A stretch of DNA of 64,000 nt. Origin: Zoroaster sp. YZ-2022. Its lineage: Eukaryota; Echinodermata; Asteroidea; Forcipulatida; Zoroasteridae. The translations under genes and the position numbers were made by a program. Location: positions 34,917,049 through 34,981,048 of the forward strand of contig CM055816.1 in assembly GCA_029582265.1 (NCBI GenBank), given 5' to 3'. How positions within the stretch are numbered: the stretch's first letter is position 1; each line of letters opens with the position of its first letter. The notes below the pieces were generated by a model. That model did no database searches and was not told the DNA's origin. It worked only from the letters and a program-made list of their open reading frames with translations. Positions 10,746 through 20,291 of this stretch are shown here, piece after piece.

Positions 10746-10829
10746 AAGGTAAAGACTTGCAAAGAACCACAATTCCAGGAGGACAGACAAAGTGCACTTG
10801 ATAAGCTGACCTTCTGTGGACTCAAACTG
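10746..10829 (+). CDS. Possible isolated exon, 28 codons, unrecognised
   Basis: Flanked by a good acceptor (TTTCTTATTGCAG) and a GT donor (CTG|GTTAGT), this 84-base block is open in phase 0 and reads KVKTCKEPQFQEDRQSALDK then LTFCGLKL. Phase 0 does not fit either usable donor of the SET exon 3 nor the acceptor phase of the exon at 13767, so I cannot place it in the gene. It could be an alternative exon, part of an untranslated region, or chance. Confidence 0.25.
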
Positions 10830-11535
10830 GTTAGTATTAAAAGTCAAGTTTATCAAAGTCACACTTTAATTAAAATAATGTTAACAGTATAACCTTTTTC
10901 GTTATTAGCAGCTTGAATCAAACATGTGGGTTCACTTGGTGGTAATTCTTTATTTTATATTATAACAGTTAAATCTTCATATTGCACACAACTGACTATT
11001 GATTACCTGAAACAGTAATTTGGAAATTATTTAAGTGCCTTATTTTTCAAACTCAACATTAACTAGTGCTTCAAGTTTTCGGTTAATTTAGTAACAGGTT
11101 AAGATGTTATATACATAACAGCAAAAGAAACGTCACCCCTAAAAATATTTATTATTATGCTGAAACGTATCCATGATCTCATTGGTCCTTGAAAATCAAC
11201 AATAATTTTGTCCCCCCCCCTCCCCCATTCATAACTGAAACCACATGGTTTGTGGCAGGCATACTGGGATTGTTGCTCAGCCTTGAATTTCCCCCATGAT
11301 GCAGCTTTGTTCCCATGGGTAGCAGCACATAATTGTTGATTAATACCACATTGAAAATGGCCCTGCAAATTGTTCGCACAGCAAATCAATTGGACTAATT
11401 TTTCCCACAGTCTCTTCCCCGAAGATAGGCAAAGACTGTTGCGTTACATTATGTCACAATTATGTATCGATGGTTGGTCTTGATTGGCTAAAATGGTTAA
11501 CTGATGAACTGAATGGGTGGGTCATGTTAGTCAAT
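10830..11535. other. No gene seen
   Basis: AT-rich intronic or intergenic sequence with a C10 run near 11213. Two overlapping minus-strand frames here (11099-11389) have no recognisable motif. Confidence 0.4.
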
Positions 11536-11774
11536 GGGCCGAATTAATAAAAGTTAGCAATTGCTTCCTAGCAAAAGGTGTAAGCAATAGCAAAAGCAAG
11601 TAAAAGCTCTAGGTCAAGCAATTGCTGAAAAATGTATAAATAACCTTCTTCTTTGACTAGCACCTGTTGCTTGGCTGGGTTAGCAATTGCTTATGGGTAT
11701 AACAATGATGGGAGATCAGTTCCGGTTCCGGTTATATGAGGCATGTGTTAGTAGTCTGCGAATACATCAGCAAC

Positions 11775-12105
11775 ATGGATGCTGCCGAAGAATTGGGGAG
11801 TGGTACAAATAGTGAGCAATCTTTGATCGAACTGTTCATTAGCATAATCAAAAGTACCCTGTTCTAATCGAGAAAAGTCAGTTGCCGGAGGCAAAAGACA
11901 TGAAGGCAAATGCACTTAAAAAAAATCACAAATGTCAATTGCTACCAACACTGGTAAAGCCATGGATGAGAAGCAAATTTGGAAAAAGATAGCAAACATG
12001 AAAGGTCAAGTGAAGAAGAAAACAGATGGAATGCAAACAGGAAATAGGAAGATTGTTTTGGTTCCATGGGAACAAGATCTGTACAACATCTTCAAAGGGG
12101 ATGAA
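11775..12105 (+). pseudogene. Harbinger Myb/SANT-like DNA-binding protein, frameshifted
   Basis: Starts at ATG 11775 (MDAAEELGSGTNSEQSLIEL) and continues in a second frame (YPVLIEKSQLPEAKDMKANA) and then a third (KAMDEKQIWKKIANMKGQVK, ending near PWEQDLYNIF). The pattern of an acidic start, an aromatic-spaced helix and a basic KKIANMKGQVKKK stretch is that of the Myb/SANT-like companion protein encoded by Harbinger elements, which helps carry the transposase to DNA. At least two frameshifts break it, so it is a pseudogene as assembled. The assignment rests on motif style and on the element context. Confidence 0.6.
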
Positions 12106-12335
12106 AACCCGACTATTACGAAGATGCCATATGCCATTTCTGCTGGTTTCAAACCAAGTACTTCGACTGCTGTTAGTAACTCCAAATTTTCAAAATTGAA
12201 CCGAAATAATTTCCGGTATCTGGTAGGATTGACTTCATCACGATTTAGTCTTTCATTGTACACCTTTCCATGTTCCCTTACATGCATAAACTCGGCAATG
12301 ATGGCAGGAGTAATGCAACATGCAAATGTTAGCAA
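12006..12335 (-). pseudogene. Harbinger transposase N-terminal fragment
   Basis: A 109-residue minus-strand frame begins just inside the right terminal repeat and includes VYNERLNRDEVNPTRYRKLF and RFNFENLELLTAV. This resembles the N-terminal part of PIF/Harbinger transposases (an R-x-R/N start followed by an F/Y-R-F-x-R/N segment). The catalytic DDE region is absent; the frame instead runs over the tail of the opposite-strand Myb-like gene, showing where the internal deletion joined the two genes. Confidence 0.5.
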
Positions 12336-12575
12336 ATGCGTAAGCTCCTCATTTAGGATCTTGTAAAGTGTTACAAGTCATTAGTAAAAGGTCTGGTTTA
12401 TTTATATGCTTCCAAGCACGTGCTAGTCTCTCTAGTAATTGCTTAAAAAACATAGCAATTGCTTTTGCTAACTACTGGAAGCAATTACTTGCAAGTAATT
12501 GCTCACTTTTATTCATGAAGATTTAAGAAAATGACTAGTAAAAGCAATTGCTACTTTTTATTAATTCGGCCCAAT

Positions 12576-13766
12576 GAACTTGTGTCAGAGAAGTACCCTT
12601 ATTACAGGGCCCGATAGTCTATCATTATATTTATAATTAATTGATGGCCCCTAACAATGAACATTGAAACACCTTTTCACTATCAATCATGCAAGCGAAG
12701 CCAGTCATCGTTTTCTGATGTTGGGCAAAATCTTTTGGGACTCTTAATGTGCGGCGCCTTTCTCTGTGATATGACATATTATGGTTTGAAACCAGCTACA
12801 AACACAAGCGGATATTTGACTTCAGGTCACCAATTTATTTCACCCTTGCCAAAATGTACCAATTAAAAAAACAATTTAATTGAATGTTTGAGTATTATTG
12901 CCTCACTATCACTGAGAAAAGGAAGTACATGTTTAATATTATTGCTATGAATTGAACCAGAAAAAAATAATCAGGTAACATTGCAGCACTAACATTTACA
13001 ATAACCAAAATTATTTGACATATTTCTTATATAATAAAATGATACATTTTATTATAGACAAACCCAAGATCAAATTCGAGTGGTAGGTATATCCAGCCCA
13101 GAGCATATATATTTATTTGGTTTCAAATTATTATCTTAGGATTTTCTTTTTCTCTTTAAATTTGTTTTCTCTGTTATTTTGGGGTAAAGTTCCCCAGAAT
13201 AATGTATTTGAAAAATGTGTTGAGATTGACTGTTAAACTGACATAAATCCCCGAAATTTGCCATTAGTGGCACTTCTCTTCAGCTCACATCACTAACCCC
13301 TTGAGGGGAATCACTAACATATTGAATCCTGAAAGAGACTAGATTTTGTGTTTTAAAAATTTTAAAATGGTAAGATGATAACAGGACCCCCAGGGTGAAA
13401 AGATTTTTGACAACTGATTGGGCTACCCTGGTAAACCACAAACCTCTAAGAAAATTCATTGACATTATTGACAGGCCTTGGCTACGACATTGTTTTTGTT
13501 TTCAAATTGTGTTTTTAAATTGTGTTTTGCAGGGTTTTTCCCTATGTTTGGTTAAAATGTTGTTGGTCAGGGTTTGTTTTGAATTAATGTATTTGTTTGG
13601 GAATGTGAGTTCTCATTCCATCAAATTAGGTAACTTTTTTAAATTTTGAGTTTATATGCACTTGCTATCAGTGAACTGTGACCACATTGCTTAATTTACA
13701 AATTGTGGTTACTTCAAGAAATAGATGTTATTTACACAATTTATTATTTTTCTGTATTAAATATAG
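12576..13766. other. No gene seen
   Basis: AT-rich sequence leading to the exon at 13767, ending in TTTCTGTATTAAATATAG. Short frames here (for example 12657-12866 and 13395-13649) show no recognisable protein. Confidence 0.45.
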
Positions 13767-14090
13767 CTATTTCACGTGCACAAAACAAATTGAAGTTGGA
13801 AGTTGATCCAGCTGACGATTCTGCTGTTGATCCGGCAGATGATTCTGCTGCTGATCCGGCTGACAAATCTGCTGATGAGTCTGCTGATGAATCTGCTGAC
13901 GAATCTGCTGACGGTTCTGCTGACGGTTCTGCTGATAAATCTGCTGGTGAATCTGTTGATAAATCTGGAGATGATTCTGCTTGTGATCGTTGTGTACCTT
14001 CCACCAGCTCGGAAGATAATGGGCACGACGATGATTATATTCCTGATTCGAGCAGCAGTGACGAAAGTTATGTTTACTCACCATTGCCAG
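13767..14090 (+). CDS. Recombinase-like gene, acidic repeat exon
   Basis: Acceptor ATATAG ends at 13766 and donor CCAG|GTAGAT starts at 14091. The exon begins two bases into a codon, so it needs one base from an upstream exon. It encodes ISRAQNKLKLEVDPADDSAV, then a run of Ser-Ala-Asp-Glu/Gly/Lys tetrapeptides (SADESADESADESADGSADG), then a Cys-containing Ser/Asp-rich stretch ending ESYVYSPLPG. It is a disordered acidic region, probably a linker or a surface for protein contacts. The 12-base DNA periodicity keeps several antisense frames open too; those are shadows. It is the first of nine phase-compatible exons. Confidence 0.7.
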
Positions 14091-14764
14091 GTAGATTTAA
14101 AAAAAACAATTTGTTTTTTGTTTTTTGTATAACCTTCATTTGGGAATAATGTTTATTATAATATGACTTAAACTTAAAAGCTATAATTTCTGCTTGCACA
14201 ATGACTTTGAGAAGTGTTATTTACAGGTAAAGGTATCAAAATGTTCAACCTGAAAGCTTGCTGATTATTAAAAAGTTCACACAATTGTGAGTACCAATCC
14301 TCCAGAGAAAGAATCCCATCTGAAAAATAGTCAAAATGAGGAAAAAACAAAGATCTGAAGACACAAAATGTTTGCCGTCAAGACAAGCCTGTATGAGCAC
14401 AAAATCCACAATAAAACATAAACTGCTTTTTTGCTTTCCCTTATGAGATTTTCACAGAATGGTTGTATGAGGTGTTGATTTCAAACTAGAGGGTGTGAAT
14501 TTATTTTATTTTTTTCCAAACTTACATGTGAGCACAATTTTTCTTTGTTTAATATTAACACCTAAACAAGACACAATTCATCTCTTCAATCTGGAAATAT
14601 TTATATGTATAACAAATCATAATATTGAATACTGTGAAATCATTTTTGAGATTCATTTCATATGATCAGCCCTTGTAGTTTGCAAGAACGGGTGTTGAGG
14701 CATGTTTAACTTGTGTATGTGACAGATGTTAAATTTACAAAAATATTCTCACTTTTATTTACAG
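14091..14764. other. Intron of recombinase-like gene
   Basis: AT-rich intron ending in CTTTTATTTACAG. No other feature is seen. Confidence 0.6.
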
Positions 14765-14821
14765 GACTTCAAATGAAGCAAAATGTTGTACAAAAGGATT
14801 GCTTTCAAAGACCCACTCAAG
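14765..14821 (+). CDS. Recombinase-like gene, 57-base exon
   Basis: Acceptor TTTATTTACAG and donor CAAG|GTATGT are both strong. Phase is 1 on both sides, so the exon is symmetric. It encodes GLQMKQNVVQKDCFQRPTQ. There is no recognisable domain; it acts as a linker between the acidic region and the zinc-finger exon. Support comes from matching phase with the exons before and after it. Confidence 0.6.
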
Positions 14822-15158
14822 GTATGTATACATGTTCTTAACTTCATGATTACAGTAGCCTACATTTATGTTTTGGTAAAAAGTTGTCATTGGCACCAAG
14901 ATGGAGTTGAACTAAGAGACTGATATACTTTTTTAAGCCTTTACAATCTCCGGAAATGTTTTAAGTCCATTGTGGGGATGATGTAGAGTTCATTTTGAAA
15001 GCAAAGTGATCCTAAATGTAAAACTCTGTTTTGAAGAATTTTGTTTCTTATTAACTGTAATGGATGCATGATGCATAAAACAGCCCATTTATATTTATAA
15101 CTACATGTATGTATTAGTGTAGTAGAAAATTATGATTGTGATTTTGTGTTATCTCTAG
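14822..15158. other. Intron of recombinase-like gene
   Basis: AT-rich intron ending TTATCTCTAG. No other feature is seen. Confidence 0.6.
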
Positions 15159-15220
15159 CAGAAAAGGAAACTGAAAAACATCCCTCGGACATGTCAGATG
15201 CAACATCTCAAGATAACCAG
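15159..15220 (+). CDS. Recombinase-like gene, 62-base exon
   Basis: Acceptor TATCTCTAG; donor CCAG|GTACAA. It enters in phase 1 and leaves in phase 0, encoding AEKETEKHPSDMSDATSQDN and Q. It is hydrophilic linker sequence. Phase 0 fits the GATATT start of the large exon at 15705. Confidence 0.6.
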
Positions 15221-15704
15221 GTACAATTAATTTTCATTAATTGAAATTTTCAGGACTTTAAAGCCTTGTCTGTGAATCATTGAATAAGTATTTCAAAGAA
15301 AATAATGAAACATACATGTGCATAACCTTACTTTGTGCATGTGCACTTGCACATGTGTCTACCACAAAACGTACTAGACACATGTGTATAACTTGACTGT
15401 CTGCCTGAGTAAACTCTTCATACATGTAGTTCATAATTTTATTCTTCAGAGTGTGGGTCTCATGCTGATGTAATAACCTTGACTGCAAAATTTATGTAGA
15501 ACATTTGTTCTCTAGAAATTGAAATTATTTTTCAGTATTGCACCTACTATCGTCTGTCCAGTTTTGAAAGTTATCATTTGCTTCTACGATAAACTCTACT
15601 TAGTGCATCAAATTTTAGATCTGGTCATTGACATCTTTTCATTTGTGTTATACTATGTAAAGCCAGTAATTTTATGTAGTTTTCGTTTTCACTTTTTCTG
15701 CCAG
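15221..15704. other. Intron of recombinase-like gene
   Basis: AT-rich intron ending in CACTTTTTCTGCCAG. The large frame upstream of 15705 (starting at 15519) is intron translated by chance. Confidence 0.6.
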
Positions 15705-17330
15705 GATATTGCAATCACACAAAAAAAGAAACCATCAAGGCCCTGTGTGTACTGTGGTGAGATGCAAACCCAACTGTTCCGACATTTGAAGCGAAGGCAT
15801 CGCAAGGAAGAAGCAGTGAAAGCTGCTTTTAAGCTACCAAAGTCAGAGAGAATAAAATCAGTATCAATTCTCCGAAAAGAAGGAATATTTGAAGAAAACT
15901 TGAAAAGAGTTAACGCAAATGGGGACTTACAAATCCTTTCAGAAAGAGACCAAGGCTGTTATGACAAAGTCATGTGTGGTGGTTGCAAGGGCTTTTACAG
16001 CAAAAGGCTAATATGGAGACACAAGCAGAGGTGTAGTGATTCAGCTGTAAAACATTCATCTGTTCCAGTATCCTCACTTCTTGCACTACAGAGCAGTGAA
16101 GGTGATGATAACTTTCACTCTGAAATTCTAAGCAAATTTAGAGATGATTCAGTGGGCAAACTTTGTCGGACTCATTGTTTAATAACCAAACTGGGAAAGA
16201 AACTTTGGTCAAAATCATATCGCCGGGAAAGACATATTACCGTGAATGACATGCGCAAGATAGGCAACCTGTTGCAACATTTTCAGGAAGTGTCAAATCG
16301 TGACAAGATGTGTGGCGAGGACCTAATCAGAAGAGAAAATTTCTCCTACCTAGAGATGGCGCTTGATAAGTATTGCAAGAAGTCAGATGACGGCATAAAG
16401 GCAGGTTTGAAACTGAGTGTTGGATATCTGTTGAAAAAAGCCGCAAAGGTTATGAAAGCTTACTACATTATTGCAAATCGGATGGTTGATGCAGAAGAGG
16501 TGGACCACTTCCTTTCTGTTCTTGACTTGAGCTGGGACTATATCTTTGGCAGAAGTCAGTCAGTTGTTGAGGGGCAAAGGCAGGCAATACTTAGGAAACC
16601 TCAGTCAATGCCAATGGAAGACGACATTGCCAAACTAAGAAAATTCACCATCAAATCAATGAACGAAGTTGTGGAAGATGCCTACCTGAAATGGGACTCA
16701 CATGTTTTCAACAGAATGAGATCACTTATTGTATGTAGACTTACACTATTCAATGCAAGACGTGGTGGGAGCCCCTCTCGTCTAACTCTGAGTGAATGGA
16801 AAGATGCACAGGATGAAGCCTGGATAGACCCGCAGATGGTTATGTCTGTGAAGGACCCTCTTGAAAAGTTCCTTCTGAATAAATTTAAGTTGGCTTACCA
16901 GTCAGGAAAGGGTTCCAAAAAGTTAGTTCCTGTCCTGATACCAAAGGACACAATTGCAGCAATCGAAGCACTGGTAGAGAATCGTGGAGAAGCTGGTGTG
17001 TCTGTTGAGAACATCTTCCTGTTTCCGTTCACCCAGAAATCTCTTGGACACATTCATGGTTGGTCCTGTATTAAAGAAGTCACTGACTCCATGGGAAAAC
17101 AACTGATTAAACCACAACTACTGACAGCGACCAAATTCCGTCATAGAGCATCCACACTCTAGCCCTTCTTGATGTTCCTGATGGGGATAGACATGTTTTT
17201 TACAGGCATATGGGTCATTCGGCTGAAATAAACCAGAATGTTTATCAATGTCCCTTAGCAGTAAAAGAAATCACCTCAGTTGCTAGCTACTTGTCATCAA
17301 TAGATGGGTCATCTAGGCATGCTCTTAACG
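15705..17330 (+). CDS. Tyrosine-recombinase-like protein, main exon (one frameshift)
   Basis: Starts after TTTCTGCCAG. The first motif, CVYCGEMQTQLFRHLKRRH, is a C-x2-C-x9-H-x4-H zinc-finger-like unit (from 15744). The second, CGGCKGFYSKRLIWRHKQRC, is C-x2-C-x11-H-x3-C (from about 15978). A helical core follows, then a tyrosine-recombinase catalytic domain: Arg box FNARRGGSPSRL (Arg codons 16758-16763), ATKFRHRAST (Arg 17139), HMGHS (17207-17221) and nucleophile-type Tyr in NQNVYQ (17243-17245). Such enzymes cut and rejoin DNA through a 3'-phosphotyrosine; Crypton elements encode related proteins. The His usually three residues before the second Arg is Thr. A single-base deletion at about 17161 (CTCTAGCCC) separates box II from HMGHS. 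This could be a sequencing error or a real inactivation. Donor AACG|GTGAGT at 17331. Confidence 0.8.
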
Positions 17331-17909
17331 GTGAGTATCAGCTGGCATAAGTGATACCAATGAAGACTTTTTGAAACTGAATAACCCATAAAATTATTGC
17401 AGAAATTTTAACTAATACCTTGTCAATTGTACATGCACGAGGGACAAACAAACTGCCTATTGAGGGAGAGATTTAAAATACTGTATAACGAAAGAACTTG
17501 AGATCAAATAAAAAGAAATTTTGAAGTGCCATACACATAACTAAGTATTGTTAAAACAGTGCACATACATCTGATGTATAAATCAGCACTCACTGCAGTG
17601 AGTGCTGATTTATACATCAGATGTATATGCATCTGTTATGTTTGGATCTTGTTCTGGTTAGTTACTTGTTTCATCTTTATCAAGCTTTGTGTATTTGAGA
17701 CTACAGTCGGATATATTGCCAGCAGTTGAGTTAATCTAATTTTGTATTGACAGTATTTCTGGATAGTCCAAAACAGGAAGATATCTCCATTATGTCACTG
17801 GCACAAGTTCCAATATGCACTGATGAAGAATTGTTGAAACCAAAAATCCCATAAAATTATTGCAGAACCTTTATATTTTGCATAATATTTGTATGCACTT
17901 TTTTCACAG
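17331..17909. repeat. Intron with duplicated segments and decayed exon copy
   Basis: AACCCATAAAATTATTGCAGAA near 17381 recurs in similar form near 17850. The block GTATTTGAGACTACAG ... GCCAGCAGTTGAGTTAATC near 17690 recurs near 19015 and, more diverged, near 19840. After this block, at about 17755-17800, sequence like the exon at 19910 appears in decayed form (CCAAAACAGGAAGATATCTCCAT). The intron is part of a small tandem segmental duplication. Confidence 0.6.
17565..17626. repeat. 62-bp perfect palindrome
   Basis: The two 31-base arms are exact reverse complements meeting at CTG|CAG (17593-17598) with no spacer; allowing one mismatch the symmetry extends to 17561-17630. Ends read ATACATCTGATGTATAAATC on both strands. 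It lies in an intron of the recombinase-like gene. Confidence 0.95.
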
Positions 17910-17975
17910 GACAAATGGAAGGACCGTCGACTTCATCTCAAGGAACTGACTATCTTCCTCGCAAGGAACAACATG
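17910..17975 (+). CDS. Recombinase-like gene, duplicated linker exon copy 1
   Basis: Acceptor TTTTTTCACAG; donor CATG|GTAATA; phase 1 on both sides. Encodes GQMEGPSTSSQGTDYLPRKE and QH. It is clearly paralogous to the exon at 19354, sharing ATGGAAGGACCGTCGACTTC and similar splice sites. As a symmetric exon it can be duplicated or skipped without frame change. No function is assignable beyond a flexible linker. Confidence 0.65.
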
Positions 17976-19353
17976 GTAATATGACAGTACTTAAATCACT
18001 TATCACCGGGAAATCAAAACATTTTCTGTGTTCAATCTCGGGATTATCTTGCGGAATAATTTCTTTTTTGAGATTATTGTTGTCACAATGAAACCATGAC
18101 TTAACCAAGTAAAGACAACAGATGTTCTCATAAAATGCACCGGGATTTCTTTTTCTCTTTTGAGAAAATGTGGATTTTCTTCAATGTGAATCGGCCAAAC
18201 CTTGGTCGTAAGCCACGGCCGATAATCAGCCATGGCATGCTGGAATCTTGGACTTAACTCCCATGCTGAATACAACGGTGGCAGCCTATCGATCTCTCGT
18301 ATTCCTCGTTTGTCCAACAAAAGGACAAAGGTCTTGAATCGAGGATGACACAATAATCCCCGGAAAGAGTGAGATTTTGAGCATGAGTTCCATATCCTTT
18401 GCCCCTCTTTGTAATGGGGCAAATGAAGAATAACATGGTGAGGGCATGCACTGTGCACGCTACACAATGGAAATTCGGGGTGTGTTTACACTTCTGCCGA
18501 AGGCATCCTTGGACATGTTTTTAAAACTGGTTTATCAGGCTTTCGTCTGAATGTCCATACAAGTTTTGCCTGTATACAAGTCTTCCGGCAGTAACTGGTT
18601 AAGGAGTTATGAAAGCACAATCATGTTGTTCCCTGGCATGGTCACAGTGTGAAAAAAAGAGACCAACAAGAGCCAGGTCACTTACATGTAGTTTTTTTTA
18701 ATGCTAAGGCTTTAGCCCGGGTCATAATCATGAGTTTGACGTCACAGAATTTTCAATATTCACAGCAAGAGTTGAGTACATTACAACTGAAGCAAATTCT
18801 TTGTTGCGAATTTGTAACATCAAATTTCAAGTCGCATTTGCACTCGTATAAAGTATGAACTGGGCTTAAGTGAACACAAATCACGTATCATAATTCTCCA
18901 GTGGTATTTCCCATACAATCATTAAACACTTTCCATTACTTTTGCCGCATGGTAAACTAATAATTAACACTACACTCTGGTTACCTAATTATTTGATTTT
19001 TTTCAAGCTTCATGTATTTGAGACTACAGCCAGAAATATTGCCAGCAGTTGAGTTAATCAAATTTTGTATCCATAATGTTTGGATGGATGATTTTTCCAC
19101 TGTTTTCAGGTTTTATGGGATTGAACGATTTGCACTTGTCAATCTCCAGCCAAGTTGCTATTTCTTCTAAACTTAAAACCCACCAATTGCCAGAGGCAGG
19201 TGTCAAGTTCATGCTGATATTATAACAAAGATAGACAATTTAATGCAACTGTACCCTGCAGGGAGAATGAGCATAGGGTGTTTGTGATGATTTACTGTTT
19301 GGTGCTTTTCATGCAACATCATGAAACATTATTTGTTAAAATTCTTTTCACAG
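17976..19353. other. Intron with duplicated blocks
   Basis: Holds GTTGTTCCCTGGCATGGTCA ... GACCAACAAGAGCCAGGTCA near 18623-18680, repeated near 19526-19585, showing that the tandem duplication covers intron as well as exon. A minus-strand frame of 154 codons at 18003-18467 is described separately. Confidence 0.55.
18003..18467 (-). CDS. Unrecognised 154-codon open frame (low confidence)
   Basis: A relatively long frame for AT-rich intron, with residues such as LCHPRFKTFVLLLDKRG and ADYRPWLTTKVWPIHIEENP. I do not recognise a family. It sits antisense inside an intron and local GC is somewhat higher than around it, so it could be part of an old mobile element or chance. No start context or splice signal decides the matter. 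Confidence 0.15.
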   Translation of the reverse strand: MCSVHSACPHHVILHLPHYKEGQRIWNSCSKSHSFRGLLCHPRFKTFVLLLDKRGIREIDRLPPLYSAWELSPRFQHAMADYRPWLTTKVWPIHIEENPHFLKREKEIPVHFMRTSVVFTWLSHGFIVTTIISKKKLFRKIIPRLNTENVLISR

Positions 19354-19416
19354 GAATGGAAGGACCGTCGACTTCATATCAAGGAAATGTCCATCTTCCT
19401 CCCAAGGGACGGCACG
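19354..19416 (+). CDS. Recombinase-like gene, duplicated linker exon copy 2
   Basis: Acceptor ATTCTTTTCACAG; donor CACG|GTAATA; phase 1 on both sides, 63 bases. Encodes GMEGPSTSYQGNVHLPPKGR and H. Nearly the same as the exon at 17910 in its first half, more diverged in the second; one codon (Gln) is missing after Gly. Both copies keep working splice sites. Confidence 0.65.
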
Positions 19417-19909
19417 GTAATATGCCAGTACTTCCTTCATTTTTAATTATTAATGAAAAATAAAACAACTTTTACTGATGCCAGATTTGGTAATCTTGCT
19501 ATAATTAATTAATGAAAGCATGAGCACGTTGTTCCCTGGCATGGTTACAGTGTGACAAAAAAGGGACCAACAAGAGCCAGGTCAAAGTTGATAAGGCTTA
19601 GTCAACACAAATCACACATCTAATTTCTTCAAAGATTTATTTCCCATTCAGTCACTAAAAACTTTGCATTTCTTTTGCTGCGCGATATAGACAAGTTTTG
19701 CCAACTAGTGGTTAGCAAAAGTACGGGCGGCCTTCATTGCAAAAAATACAGCAATTTGTTTTTTAATGCATTCAGTTTATTAAATTAATCATATTACCGA
19801 TGAATCAGTTGCGCTACCCAAAACAAGCTTTAAGTTTATGTATTTGTGAGTACTGCCAGAAATACTGCCAGCAGTTGAGTCACATTTTATTGACCATCTT
19901 TTTTAATAG
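19417..19909. other. Intron with third copy of duplicated block
   Basis: Contains TGTTCCCTGGCATGGTTACA (about 19527) and GCCAGCAGTTGAGTCACATT (about 19867), matching blocks in the two preceding introns. It ends ATCTTTTTTAATAG. Confidence 0.55.
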
Positions 19910-19975
19910 GCAAAACAAAAAGGGATAAATCTCCATCATCTGATGAGAGTGATGTTGATACCAAACGTGTGTCTG
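19910..19975 (+). CDS. Recombinase-like gene, basic/acidic linker exon
   Basis: Acceptor TTTTTTAATAG; donor TCTG|GTAAGT; phase 1 on both sides, 66 bases. Encodes GKTKRDKSPSSDESDVDTKR and VS. A short basic cluster (KTKRDK) followed by Ser/Asp could be a nuclear-localisation-type signal, which is inference only. A decayed homologue lies near 17760, upstream of the first linker exon, so the duplicated unit carried at least two exons. Confidence 0.6.
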
Positions 19976-20291
19976 GTAAGTGTGCTTTGGTATTAAATCA
20001 TTTCTTTTGTCATTTGGTATATACATTGTTTTAGGAACTATTTGAATATCTTGCCTTTGTGGTGTGAACTAACCAGTATTGTCTCTTTGAACATGTTTTA
20101 TGCAAAATATCCTTTTGTTTTTCAAGTTTCCCATGCAGCTTTAAGCAGAGTATGGTGGTCAACTATTTTTGTAGCTCATGATCAAGAAATAACTACGCAG
20201 TTTTGCTGTGCCTCGAAATAGGTTACCTAGATAGACGGTGCATTATAAATGCTATTAGTAATATTCATTATTATTATTATTATTATTAAAG
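19976..20291. repeat. Intron with SINE-like 3' tail
   Basis: The segment GCATTATAAATGCTATTAGTAATATTC (in two pieces, from about 20241) followed by a TTA/ATT microsatellite (about 20268-20289) looks like a SINE 3' end. The splice acceptor AAAG at 20288-20291 directly follows that microsatellite. Confidence 0.35.

Larger units (their letters stand above)
11536..12572. mobile_element. PIF/Harbinger-like DNA transposon, internally deleted
   Basis: Terminal inverted repeats of about 33 bp begin GGGCCGAATTAATAAAA at 11536 and end with its complement at 12572. AAT flanks both sides (11533-11535 and 12573-12575), a 3-bp target duplication like that of Harbingers, although the favoured site is TWA. 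A Myb/SANT-like gene on the plus strand and a Harbinger-transposase N-terminal fragment on the minus strand converge inside, which is the two-gene layout of this superfamily. At 1037 bp the element has lost most of the transposase. Near-palindromic AGCAATTGCT words recur at both subterminal regions, perhaps binding sites. Confidence 0.75.

Noticed and set aside
13744..14132. Antisense and alternative-frame proteins over the Ser-Ala-Asp repeat
   Set aside because: The 12-base period removes stops from several frames. Only the plus-strand frame has matching splice sites and joins the other exons.
15519..15704. N-terminal extension of the recombinase frame with hydrophobic residues (possible membrane segment)
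   Set aside because: A strong acceptor (TTTTTCTGCCAG) at 15704 in phase with the upstream exon shows that this part is intron.
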